Source of the DNA: Blastobasis lacticolella
Taxonomy: Eukaryota; Arthropoda; Insecta; Lepidoptera; Blastobasidae
Assembly (NCBI GenBank): GCA_905147135.1
Contig: LR990041.1
Location: 10,663,907-10,727,906 of the forward strand
Direction: 5' to 3'
DNA length: 64,000 bases
In this document: in pieces, positions 1-13,300 of the stretch
Position numbering within the stretch: the stretch's first letter is position 1
Layout of the letters: the number at the start of each line of letters is the position of its first letter
Notes under the pieces: model-generated
Seen by the model: only the letters and a program-made list of their open reading frames with translations
Databases searched by the model: none
Told to the model about the DNA's origin: nothing
Made by a program: the position numbers and the translations under genes

Positions 1-1163
1 CGCCTTTTACGACACCCAGCATTGGATGTGGTTAGTGCTGCCTACATTCCACTCTAACCGCGGTCATTAATTTCACCCACATGTAAGTTCTGTTACCTAC
101 TTTAGAATTATTCTTCGGGATTATTCTTATTTATTTTCCGGGATTTAAGGTAATGGGCACTTTTATAATTTTCAACGTCACAATATTATCGTGGACGTCT
201 ACTATGATGATAACACAGCAAAGTAAATTGTATGAAAAACTATGAAGAAGCTTTGAACGTTACAGCGTGCACGTCATCGTGAACGGAAATTAAAAGCGTT
301 TTCATATATTTACATAAAAATTTACTTCCAAGTGTTATCGTCGTACCGTGGACGTCCACGATAATATCGTCACGTAAAAAAATTATAAAAACGCCCAATG
401 GCGTTACGTTAATGGTTAGCTACGGTAGTGTACTATTAAGAAATAATCTTACCGGTTCTTTAGTTCCAGAGATTAGCGCGCTCAAGCGAATAATCTCTTC
501 GGCTTTTCTCAGACTCTCTCTGACTTCGCACAGATTTAAACCCTACCTGTTAACCATTATATATATGATGATGAAACCGTTTTAAAATCGGTTGCGTAGT
601 TTAGGAGAGCAGTTAATAGTACTAAATAGTACAATATAGTACTAGTTAGTAGTTTCCGCTTCATAAATACAAAGTACCGTCTCGCCTTTACTCCGTAGGG
701 GTAAGCGCTAAGCCCGCGTAAAATTTAGATATAGCACCTACTCTGTCTGTGGCATAGTTCCATGGGAACTACTCACTTTGAACTTTGTAAAACTTAAGTG
801 TTCTGCAGGTATCTACAACAGTACAAAGTTGAAGAAGTAACTAACATCCTTTCTCCCAAACAAAATAATATTCTACGCCGAGGGTTTTCTTTATAATCTC
901 CATGCTTAGCAGACGGATTGGAGATCATCATCATATCAGCCGGAAGACGCCCACTACTGTTCATAGACCTCCCCTAGAGATCTCCACAAACGCCGGTCTT
1001 GTGCCTTCCGCATCCAGCTGGTACCGGCTTGTCTTTACTAGGTCGTCGGTCCACTAGGGGACACATGCACTACATGTCCAACAGGGTGTAATCTGCATCT
1101 AAGATTATGATGATGATAATGATGATGATCAGTAAGATTGAAACCCATATTTTTTGTCCACAG
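1..1163. other. Intron sequence before the first visible PDZ exon
   Basis: AT-rich and without a recognised exon. Two CGTGGACGTC-type stretches (around 190 and 350) repeat each other locally. The stretch 921-1057 is an RTE LINE tail. The rest shows nothing I can name. Confidence 0.5.
921..1057 (-). mobile_element. RTE-type LINE 3' fragment
   Basis: Read on the - strand this matches the C-terminal end and 3' flank of RTE-like retrotransposons common in Lepidoptera. The same wording (TCTTGTGCCTTCCGCATCCA) recurs at 62,740-62,760. It is short and broken. Confidence 0.55.
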
Positions 1164-1351
1164 AGAACACGTTCACGGTGGTGGTGGAGAAAGACGGACG
1201 GGGGCTCGGCATGTCGGTCTGCGGGGGCGGCGGCTTGGTCCGGATCCGAAGGCTGTACCCCCCGCAGCCAGCCTGGCGGACAGGCCGACTGGCCCACAAG
1301 GACCTACTGCTGTCTGCCAACGGAGTGCCTCTGGCTGGACTGAGCACCTAT
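1164..1351 (+). CDS. PDZ gene exon a: first half of PDZ-a
   Basis: The acceptor is TCCACAG before 1164 and the donor GTGAGT after 1351. The exon enters after the first base of a codon and ends in phase 0. It encodes the carboxylate-binding loop GLGMSV and continues to the LLLSANGVPLAGLSTY segment. The PDZ fold starts right at the exon start, so earlier domains must lie on exons before the window. Confidence 0.85.
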
Positions 1352-4300
1352 GTGAGTCACTAGGCACTAATTTTAGAACCATCTTAAAGGACGACAACGC
1401 GTTTTCAACGTGTTAGGCGTTACTCTCTAAATAAAATTATTCCCTCTGGTAAAATGTTACGATTAAGGTAGAACAAACAGCACACATTTAGGGTCATACT
1501 GACTCCTCCACATCCTCGCTGGGTTAACTGAATAAACGTGTTTTCAGGTAAATAATATTATAACGTTGTGTTGACATTTAAATTAAAATGTGACACGTTT
1601 TAACCGAAAATCGGTGTAAATATATTTTAGCTATTAAATTTGTTTGGTTGACAATTACATTACAACGTGACGAACGTCCACAATGCATGCAGAAAATCAT
1701 GGATGTTTGGGGTTTGCGTTTATATAATTTTATAACTTACAGGCTTTGACCGCGACTTTGTCGGCGTAAACTTCGATTATGTACGGATAAAACTAGGCTA
1801 TTGTCTTCTGCAGGTTGCTATCTTTCTCAGTAACGTAATAGGCCAACAAACCTAGCACTCTTCATCATCACATCCCATAACAGTTCATTGCAGGACTTTG
1901 GGCCTCTTCCACGAGAGGGGAGATTATTGCCCTAATTTGCACGCTTGGTTGGAGATCGCAGTGTTGTAAATATAAAAATTAAAAAAACGTTGCTGCACAT
2001 TTTCCAGCCTTCGAAGGCTCTACAACTTTTGCCTCGAAAACATTAGTGTCTCAAAACTAGAATGAATACTGTTTTTAAATGTCATCTTCGGCAACATCGT
2101 CACGACGATCGGTTAAATCGGCTAGAAAAGAAATCGGAATTCTGTAAGCCGATATATTGTTTGCTGAACTATGGTGCGGTTCTTAACCTACGTTGTCACC
2201 AAACAATGCTAGCGCCCAAATCAATTAGCCACTGCGATTTCATAGATTCACCCAAAGAGATTGGAATGCTAGCGACCTACTTCTATAACCATGAAAGTCG
2301 CTAGCATTCCAATCTCTTTGGGTCCACCACATCGGTATCTGCAAAAAAAGCAGGTACACATTTCGCCAACACGCCCTTTACAATTAACTGTGAAAAATGG
2401 CGGGCACGCAATACCCACAATCTGGTGGCAAAGTTAATGTAATCATAAAAACTCGTGTCATACCTAACAAAAATAAACATCCCAAAAACGTCATTTGTCG
2501 CCCGCAGTTTGGGTGGCGGCCGTGGACATAAAAACTTTATGAAACGCCGCTTGTATGGCCGAGCGTAATAAAGTCTAAAACGGCCTGGCTCGCCCGTGGG
2601 GACAGTATCGTGTGATGTGAGGTGGGCACTTCGTGACCAGTACTAACTTCGCGAAAGCACCCAGGCTATAAAGGCGATGCTTCCACGAGATATTACCCCA
2701 TTTCGAGTTGCTGGATTCTAAATAGAACTTCCGCAATATAGTGAATAGAGAATCACCTTCAGGTAATTATGCATTTTCTAGGTAAATTTTTAGGAGGATC
2801 TTCTGACAGCACCAGCAACCGATAGCGCTGTTGATGTGGCTATGTTTTACGCCCCAACAATATCATGTTTGTCATTCAAGGCGAGTTAATTCGTCAATCG
2901 TTGGTCTCAAAGCTCACAAGCCATGATAATGAGCAATAGCAAACCCATCTACTGTTTAAAAATGCATAAACTAAAATATTGGGAACTATTTTAGCAACAA
3001 TCAAGTGCAAAAGAAGTAACCAATGATTTTGGACTATGTAGCACTATTATAAATATCCAATTATCCGAATAAATTCCCGATTTCACCAACTACTCCTTCA
3101 GGAAGTTCCTAACGCGTGTGATAGATTTTTCATAAATGCCTTTAGAACATAGGGCGTTGAAGAAATCGGACACTAGAGCGCACGTATTACATTTGGCTGA
3201 ATTGAGTCGTCTAAATTCAGAAGCAAAAATGTGAGAGCAAGTAAAAGTAAAATGTATGACTCATTAAATAAGGTCCATTTATGTATCACGCCTTTTGAAA
3301 AACGAAGCGACGCGACATAATTTATGTGATACAAAAATGGACCTTATTTAATACATTATGCAAAAGCGAGTTTGAGTCTCGCTTTTTGCTTCTGAATTTA
3401 GCCAGGTGTAATAAGCGCGTTTGACCTATCGCAAGAGAGTAGCCAACACAGCAGAACGTTGTACGGAAAAAAGGTTAATTTTGAAAACCTGTTTAAAGCT
3501 AAAGCGCAAAATATCAATTACCATTATTACTGAAACCCTTTTTCGAGCATAAATGGAAAAATCAATATTTGCAATAAACGAATGGACCATTAACTCGATT
3601 TCGCTGGGAATTCAATTATTTCCCGCCATCCCCCTTAGCCATCTACGTCATGAGCGTAAACAGTGAGGGTGGAGAGTCATGGTTCAGAAATAGAACATAT
3701 TTTTGTAATGCAATAAGCACATATTTGACAAACATCCCTTGTTTGTATTGAATGCTAGCTGGACATTTGTATTGAATCAAAATAGATAAAAATAGTAACT
3801 TAAGCATCTGGCTATGAGTACCTACTAAATTAAAAGCGCCACAGCTGAAGCGCTAAAGCTAATCACCATGGACGTAGCTTTGCTAATTTTCATACAGAAT
3901 TCTACATTTTATAATATTATCCACATAAGAGTACCTTCTATCTCTTGAGCTTAACAAAAATAAACCTATCCAGATAGCATTGCAGAAAACTTTCAAACAA
4001 CATTTTCAGAAAAATTATTATATTTCTAGTTCTCGCATCGCGTCGGGACCAGCTCTCTGCTTCATCGGGGTTTGTCAGCGGAAATACAACTTTCTGGTTC
4101 GAATCTAATAACGGAACAACATATTAGATTGTACTGAAATAGGTTGGAGTTGTGCAAAGACTAGACATAGTCCACTGCCATAAAATATTTTGAAATAATT
4201 ATTTTTACTGCCTAATAAAAAAATTAATATGAAACCTGACAGCATCAAAAAGTGAAGTACCTAAATGTTTTTTGTCGTGATAGTCTGTTACTAAATGGAA

Positions 4301-7300
4301 CCGGTGTTTAAAAATAATGGAGTTTGTTTAATAGAAAATAGTCAGGTGACTGCCATCTCACCTGATGTTAACACTGGTGTTACTGTATTTTTGACTCGTA
4401 TCATTAAGAGACCCGCATATAGAGCGTATAATGAGTTGAATTGTTTGCCCTGCAGTGGGCCAGTGGCGGCTACTTACAATGAATAAATAATAATAAGGTG
4501 AAACCCTATGAAACCTTATTTTACCTATGAAATTGGCGGATATTTTTGCAATTACACATTTGCTTAATTGTACATAACATATCAAAATTAATATTTGATT
4601 TTGAAAGCAGAGTATGTTTATATGCCAGTAATACTCTTCAAGATAAATATTTTCACAAATTTTTACCAGGGTTTGAATATACCCCCTTTCATTTGTAGTC
4701 AGGCAACAGCCTCTTTAACCAGATGTATATTTATGAAAAGGTTACTTATAAAAAGGAAATGGCATACACCATTTACCTTAAGGTTGTCTGATTGTACCTT
4801 TTTTTTTATTTTTTTTTAAATTTGGGAAATCTTCTGAAGATACCACTTCACCCGGGGGAGTAACGTGGGTATGTGGGATTGCCCGAAAAAGGACCCTACC
4901 CACTAAAACCCCTCTATCTATCCACAACCGCTTTTTATTGAAACACCACAGGACCTCATACATAGTTTGCACTGTGATGTTTCGGCGGATACCCAAACTA
5001 TGTTGGGTCTATCAGCATGTACGGTAGACATCCTGATACACTAGGATGTCACCTAGTCATGTGGAACCGTGCAATGCAGGAAAAGAGTCCCCCGACTCTT
5101 CCCCACTGGTCCCACTAGGATGGAGGAAGGAGACGATTGTATCGCCTTCTCCTTGGCCCCGCGCGCCTACGTCTAATTAAATCAGAGGAAGCGTCTTCTT
5201 CCCTGATCCGCTCAGCAGCCTCCTTCTGCGTCATCACTTCCTCGCAGAAGGTGGCCACAGTTTGCCAATTTACTTCTCTGTCGAGCATGGCTCTTACTAC
5301 GGCTACGAGTGAAAGGTCTCCTCCGCTAATTGCTGATACTGCACGCCGCTCAGATTCCCAGGCAGCGCACACCTCTAGGGTGTGCTGCGCCGAGTCTTCC
5401 GCAGCACCGCAGTGGTGACACATTGGAGATGATTCTCTCCTAGCTATCTGGTGTAGATACTTCCCGAAACAGCCTGATTGATTGTGACAGTGATTGTCTG
5501 ATTGTACCTAGAAAGTAGTTAAATTGCCCATTTTCAAGAAATGAAAATGGCCAATACGACCTACCTATGAAATTTGCAAAAATTGTGAGAATAATCCGTT
5601 TTGTAATGACTAGCTTTGTAAAGGTTAAACAGAAATTCAAACCCAATTCTAAACAAACCTTAATATACAGGTTAAATAGAGTAGGAACGTACAAAAGAAC
5701 AAAAGCTAACACGAATTAGCAACGTTGTCGTGGGTCGAACAAGTTTGCCCATAGTCGGACACAACGACTACAGCATTAAATCACAGTAGCAAAGTAGCAA
5801 GTTCAAAGATGGAATCTCGAACGAGCCGCGTCAGCTTCGCCCCGAATCTCAGAGTCTCTTCCGCTCCAGATGGCGCCGCAAATTGTCTCGAAATGACTGG
5901 ATAATTTGGGTCACGGTCAGAGCGCATCTCCGCCGGGTAAAGTGCATTAATTTCCCTCTTAACAACTGGGTAGTTTCACAATTTTATTGTTATTGCTGTT
6001 TTATTGATTTATGGTTTAACCTTCGGACGACTAAGGAAGGGCCTGCCTGCGAGTGTGATCACTGAACATTGTAATCTGGAGCTTCAAGGCTAGACCGAGT
6101 AGACTGTTTCTAGACTGTTGCTTGCTCCATCTTCTGACGCATCGCAAATACCTAGCTAGTTCATATAAAAGAACCATTACACGGTTAACAATATATTAAA
6201 ATATTTAGATTCCAGATTGTTATTAAGAAAAAAATTGGTGTAAGTACCTCTGTACTCTAGGAGAGAGTAATAATATTTGCTGTCGAATTACACAGTTACT
6301 ATAAATAAAATCATAAATTTACAAAATTAAAGCTGCATACTCTTTCCAATTCATGAAATGAAAGAAGTACGATGAATATTCTTACCAGAGTGGCGTAACC
6401 TACTTTTAATCCTGAAAATGGCAAAGGTATTTGAGAGAGTTCGTTCGTAAATTCGTTCACTTCAATTCTACACATTTATCTATTTTTCTTCCACTCACTA
6501 GAAAGTAGTACTACCAGTAGGTAGTACAAACGGTCGTGCCACAGGTAGGCACTAGGCAATTTACGGAGTAATTTGATGAAATTATGTAATTTTAAATTTT
6601 TTGTCAATTAACCTCTTTTCATACCTTTATTCTGCAGCAGCAGCCTCCATTTCCAACCTAGTATCACAGTAGAATGCTATTGAACTCATAGATTGGAAAT
6701 GACTGGGCGATAATAAAATTTTATTTAGGTAATAGGCTTCTGTAGAAACTTTTACCACTTCTGTTATCCAAAAGTTACGAGACCTGTAAATTGAAATGAC
6801 GAAAAAAGACCGGATGTTTTAAAATACCTTTCTTTTTAACTGTTACCTGTTTCCACATCGAATATTTCTAAATGTGTCCTACACATTTAGAAATATTCGA
6901 CCACCTATAACTAACTAACCTTTAACTGCGATTTCATGGGGATAAAAGTATCATAATAATGACAGGTACTTGTGGTTATAAACTTTTTATCTGCCTTTCA
7001 GCAATTTTTACGTGATTTAGTAATAATCTAACAAACATGCAGATTCAATGTTCAAATATATTTCTTTATTCAACTTCTGTTTTCAAAAGGCTGATCTAGA
7101 GGCCCTAGGGGGGGTCAGTTCTTTTCGTAAATAGTTTGCTTTTAAATCTATGCTGTTATGAAAGGATTGTATTTTTATTCAAAAGCTCCCGGATATTAAA
7201 GATTCCTATAAGGCCGCTCCAGTCCTCCGCTGCGCAGAAAACGGTGTAGCTAGCTACGCTGTTTTAGAATCCACTTAATCTTAATTAGTGCTTTGTGTTG

Positions 7301-10300
7301 GATAGGAAATGGACTTTGGCCAACGGTTAACAAATGTCTGAGGCTATTGCTATCGTAGAGAATATATCTACTAGAAGAAGGAAAATACCTCGACATCTTT
7401 ATTGACATCCTAGATAACTTTTAATATTACAAATGCGAAAGCTTGTACGGATAGATTTCTGGGTATCTTTTTATTACTCCTTCACGCAGAAAATACTAAA
7501 CGAAAATGGATGATACTTTACGTGTAGGTATGCCAGAATAACCCATATACCTGCTTTAATTTTACCCAGTAATCAAAGTAGGTATTTCATATGGGATTAG
7601 GGTAAAATATAATTTTACGCAGGCGTAACATATGTCGGAAGTAACGATTCTTAAAGTATTTGAGTTATAGTTAATTCTCAACTGGCCTAATGACCAACCA
7701 GCAGCATGTTTTAAATACCACAATCGTACCAACATCCCTTGTCAAAAAATACCTAGAACCTGTGTGAGAGACTGATGTCTGCACTAGGTTTAGACCTGTC
7801 TTACAGATCACCAGGCCCTCAACCCGTTCGAGTGTAACCAGCCGGTCTAGCCATCTTTGACAGCTCCGCTTGCGTGATGCGCGTATGATAGAAAATTGAC
7901 AGGTCGAAGTTCGACTATTTCTACCAACATCTACATTGACTCTGATTGTGTAGGATCATCCGCCAATCCGCCTTCTTTTGTACACCGAAAGTACGTGAAT
8001 TGTCTATGGACCCAGAATTTCTATCACAAACAGCTTATGTCAGATAACAGATTGTAGACTAACGATTGTAGATTAACGAAACCTCTTGGCTAAGGCCGCT
8101 GTACAAACACACATACAGATATAGCTACTGACTTCTAACAGTCTGCCTTCTGACATATATCCCCAAATCCCCTTCAAAACGTCGCTCCTCAAATTTCGCC
8201 CGCTCAGCCATTTCGTGGACTTCCAAATTCCGAACGCCAAACGCTGATTAATATTAATCTGGTTCGCAGGAAGCCCTAGAGGTGCTGAGGACGGCTGCGC
8301 CTCGCGTCGAGTTGAGGGTATGCCGACCACCCGTGGAGGCGCTGGAGAGCGTAACGCCCCCCGACCCCCCCACGCCGCCGGTGAGGACGCCCCACCCCCC
8401 GCACCTGCCGCCGCTGGACCCCCTCAACTGCCATCCGATGCATGCCAGGTGAGACTGATGCACTCACTCTGAAGTTTACACTAAGCGGTTTTAGACGACG
8501 CGAAGTTTCGTCACCTGGGTTTTTATAGTGTTCGGCTGGCACTTGCCTTATTTTCACGCTTGAATGTATTTTTCATAATTTTAAACTGGACTCGTTCCTG
8601 CTCTCATTACTCTGTTTAATTATTCAGATAGCAACAGCTCAAAGGGTCGTTGAGTTTTACGATTATACGAGTAATGTCTTGGAATTCGCAACAAAAATGT
8701 TAAGGAAAAAGGTTCCGCTTCGTTTCACAATAGATAGATACCAAGAACTGGGACTAGGGTTTCGTTTCCGGTAATCGGGAATTAGTTTTGGTTGAACATA
8801 ACAAAACGAACAATATTTCAAAATACGCGATTCTCAGAAATTACTGCCAGTAGTCTATACTAATATTATATAGAGAAAAGATTTGTATTTTTATTTGCAA
8901 TGGATTAGACCGATTTTTAAAATCCTTTCACGTATAGATGGTGTTTCTATAGAAAGCTACATTATCAATGAGTAACATATGCTATATTTTATCTCGGGGA
9001 AAATTATAGGTTCTCGCGGCAAAGTTGAGTGTTGACAGATATCTCAACTGCGCGCGGGTAAAAGCCACTAGGAACGGGTAGTTTTAAATATTGAAATATT
9101 CGGAAAACGGAACTTATCAATGAATATTTCGTTCGTGAAATTGCATAATTTAAATAAAAGGAATATTTGATTTGGACCTACCCAGAGGATTAAGTTTTCA
9201 TCAAGAAATCACACAATCATTGTTACTTAAACTAACAAGATCACCTCCATTTTATTTTTAAAAATTCTCTTCTATCCCTATAATTATCGCGATAAATCCA
9301 CTACACATGCTCTTCTATGACACCTATGTAGGTACTTACAGTACGAACCATCAGCGCCTCCGAGCCAGTCTTAACTGCGAGTCTGGCTCAGTGGTCCGTG
9401 CAAATGTCTGTTGCTAACCGAGCATAACACGACAGCCTCCAATAAAACCTGAAAGGTCATAAAACGCTATGGTAAAACGCATGCGAGGAAATGTAGCCAA
9501 AGCGAATGCTCAGATTTAGCTTTTATACCTACTACCACAGATTCTCTATGGCGTTTAACCAAAAGTAACGTAAAAGTTGCGTATTTTTTAAGTGTAAGTT
9601 GATAAGTATTATTTCTAAATCGGTAGGCTAATTACGTAACTCTGTTGCTAACAGTTCTCTGATTTCAATGATCGAAATTGTTGCTATTGCGATTACGTAT
9701 GATGAATTTAATAGTGCCAGTTCATTGCAATAGCACTTTGTTAGCAACAGAACCCATGAAATCAATGAAACAGAATCGCAAAAGTAACTATTTATATAAT
9801 TAAAAACAGATAATTGATGGCAACAGAGTTACGTGATCAGCCAACAGGTCCATAGAATTCCCGAAGACGAAGAATCGGCAACAAACAAAAAGAATTGTAT
9901 CTATTTTCTTAGAATTCAGTGTGAAATAGAAGCCACATTGAAATGGAGGTGGAGTAGGTAACATCAGTTTCAATTAAGCGTATCTACCCAATACTGGTGA
10001 TCCTAGTACCTACCAGGAATTCTATTTTGATCATGTCAAGTGTCACATCAGTGATCCGAATACCTAAGTAGGTGTATAAAGTACACTTTTGATCCTGTAA
10101 TTAAGAAGTTCTTGACAGTGTCTAACACTCCAGTGCCCCAGTGGGGTGAGGAACTATGACTTTGGCAGAGGAGGGGCCTAGGGTTCTTCCGAGGTTTTAC
10201 AGGGTTTTTTAATATTAAAAAAAGTTGGGCAACGAATTGGGGTTACCCCATCGATGACATAATTCCATCAGGAGACCCGCTTCCCTGTTGATATTTACAT

Positions 10301-13300
10301 AAAATGATACCTATTTATAAATATCTGCCCTTTGTTACAAACATCGCCTGAAGACAGCCTGTCACTCTTTGCGGAAATTGAATCATCAACGATATAGAGT
10401 AGCTTCCTTGACATAGCATAGTACAGTCTGTTCCCTAACTTATATCACCAGGCATTTTGGATGCTCTGTATATTGGAGGTTTTGAATGCACCGTTCAAAT
10501 AATACTATTAAAATATTTTTTGCATGGGAAAATTATTAACTGTTGTTCAATAATCTTGCAAAATTTTATAAGGTAAACACAATCAAAAATTTATAAATTA
10601 TGGTTGGTTACTGCCGCAAATACCGTAATTAATAGAATTTAAAAAAATTTTAACGAAAGTAGTGGTAAGTTACTAAGTATTAATAAATAAAGTCAGTCTA
10701 AACATCATTGAGCCACAGAAGAAAATGATTATCCTAATGTGGCTATTTGGTGCAGTCTATCATGTGCATGCAAAACCATCAATATGCCTGGTGACATATG
10801 TTAGAGAACAGTTAGAGTAGGTAGTGGTACCTATATACTTAGTTAAGTGTACCAAGATAGTAGAAAGATATCTATATCACGTGCGAACATAATTGGACCA
10901 GTAAACATGTTTTATATGAGACTAGGATCTCTAAAAGCGGTAAACACATTGACATCACTGCAGACTACAAGCTTTTATTCAATGGGCCTTTATTAGGTGA
11001 TTTACATACGTTACCCGAACTTGATTGCCGTTCCAGCATTTCATTTCCATCATTATAGCGCCCAGGCTTGCCCATTTCCATGGATATGAGGAACGAATTG
11101 AAGACGTGAAGAAATCCTTTTATATCGGAACGGGAGCGTATGAATGTGATTGCCACAGATTGAAGTGGTTTTAACAGGAAAACAAAGAAGGTTTCAAGTC
11201 TATGTGTGTAATATTGTGCATAACTTTTTATTTGTAGAAATATGAAGCTTTTTTAAATATGTGACGTACTTGTTGTAGTAAGTTGAAACGTAGGCAAATA
11301 ACATGAGCATTGAGTAACTAAAAACAGTAATTCTATAATGACTCATAATTTCCGATTTGCTTTCTCGTGACGCACTTACCGTTACTGAGATGGTCAGCGT
11401 AAACTTTTAGGTTTGTGATTCTTACCGGTACTTATCCAAAACATATTTCTTGTAAAAAGATATTGGGTGGATGTCCTAAATAATGTACACTTTTACTAAA
11501 AGAGCAACATCTATTATACCGGCCCAGGGATCGCAGTAATCCATGGGTTATTGCACTAATACGTACTAGCTTTACCTACATGAAGCTGTATCTTGGTTAT
11601 TTTGGTATGTATTAAAGATATTGTGACGTAAAAGTATACTAATAAAAGAAAAACCGTTCCATTTCGCTAATGAACAGAAATGTCTTAAAATAGTATACAT
11701 AAAGACTCGTATAGACAAAATACCTAAAAGCCTAAAGATGCGTCTACAAGATAAAATAAAATAAATAAATAAATAATCGTGGACAAATTCACACAGCGCC
11801 ATCTAGCCCCAAAGTAAGCAAAGCTTGTGTTATGGGTGCTAGATAACTGATAAACTACTTATATACTTTTAAATACATACTTATTATACCTACATAGAAC
11901 ACCCAGACCCGTAACAGAAATTAAAATTCATCATTTCAATTTCTGCCCGGCCGGGAATCGAACCCGGGACCTCTTGCGTGGCAGACCATGAACCACTCAG
12001 GTCGTCCACTCAGATCATTTAGAAACCTATAGAAAATATATTACAGTTTCCAATTTTAGTAATTATTTTCCTTCTATCACAGTAAACCCTGGCAGACGCC
12101 AAGACGGATTTCTGGATGATGATTTTATTAGTCTTTTTTTTCTATCCTTCATGAAGGTTGTCGGCGACCACGAGCAGTGCAACCACCTCCTCATCAGAAG
12201 GCCGTGGCCGCCGCGAGCACAGTCCGGAGCCCGAGAGGAGGGACCTGCACCTCCCTGATCTTGATCAACCTCTCCCCGTATACGATATACAGTATGGGGT
12301 AAGCTGATTTTTTATTTACATGTCCGAAAATTTTAAAATTAAGTAATGGTACCATACAAATAAGTAGATACCAGAAGATCTACTCCCGTAGTCCTCGAAC
12401 ATTATGACATAAATTTATCGACTGGGGTTGCTACAGTATCAATGTGGATGGGCGTGTCATGTTCACTGTGCTATCGTTGCCGGAATTTTAATTATAATAT
12501 GTTGGTAAATAGCTAAGCTATAGAATAGGTGGTAAATAATGCACGTCGGGTAGTTTCGGCTTTGTATTTACTCAAACGCGTGCGACTAAGTAACCAATGT
12601 GCATTATTTTGTTTACCATCAACATCTATACCTACTTCAAAGTCATAATAGCCAAGGAAAATATATCTTTCAAAACTGGCAAAGTGGCTTGATACTGCAG
12701 CTTATGTTGAATAACCCATGAAGGCATGAAGTGCCTACTTAGTCTCCGTTCCACGGCGAAAGAAACTGAGCGAAAACTTGTCGAGGACCGAGGTCCAACA
12801 TATTTCTCTTTCACGACATTAACATTCGCTATCCGTCCGAAAGCACCAAAATCAATAAATTTCGCTCTCTGTGAGAACTCCAGTTTGCTCTTAAATATTT
12901 ATAGCGAGCGCTGTAAATAAATATCGCCCAAATATCCTTAATAAACACCGGACAGTGTGCGAGTGAAATTTCCTTATTTGAAACGGTATAACTTTTTAAT
13001 GGAGGCTCAATTTCCATCTGGAATTAATAAAAGTTTTTGTTCATGCCGCCCCGCAGGATGACGGATCGGTGGTAAGTAAATTATCCCTAACTTCGGGGAA
13101 ACTACCCGCTGGATGAGTTCCCAAAATTGTTATCGCATTCGGTAATCGAATTTACAATAACAATGTTGTAACGTTCGGTAGCTCTGAGATCTATTAATAT
13201 TCATATTATGGAAACGAATATAATTTATTGCGACACTATATTATGTTCTACGTAGCTTCCGTAATATATTCGTCGAATATTATATGACAATGTAAACAAT

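Larger units (their letters stand above)
1352..8269. other. Large intron of the PDZ gene (6.9 kb)
   Basis: It holds a Jockey/LINE tail fragment (about 1,855-1,960), a 27-bp inverted repeat (2,250-2,323), a MITE (3,178-3,418), a complete 5'-truncated R1-like LINE insertion (4,784-5,509) and a 20-bp hairpin (6,858-6,900). A moderately GC-rich patch near 5,820-5,880 has no splice or frame support. Nothing else was recognised. Confidence 0.55.
8449..12156. other. Intron of the PDZ gene (3.7 kb)
   Basis: It holds a Helitron-like element (8,854-9,071), a MITE (9,626-9,842) and a reversed tRNA-derived SINE (11,756-12,008). The rest is AT-rich with no frame or motif I can support. Confidence 0.55.

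Noticed and set aside
4295..4486. 63-codon + strand frame
   Set aside because: No splice context, no family resemblance and ordinary AT-rich composition; chance frame.
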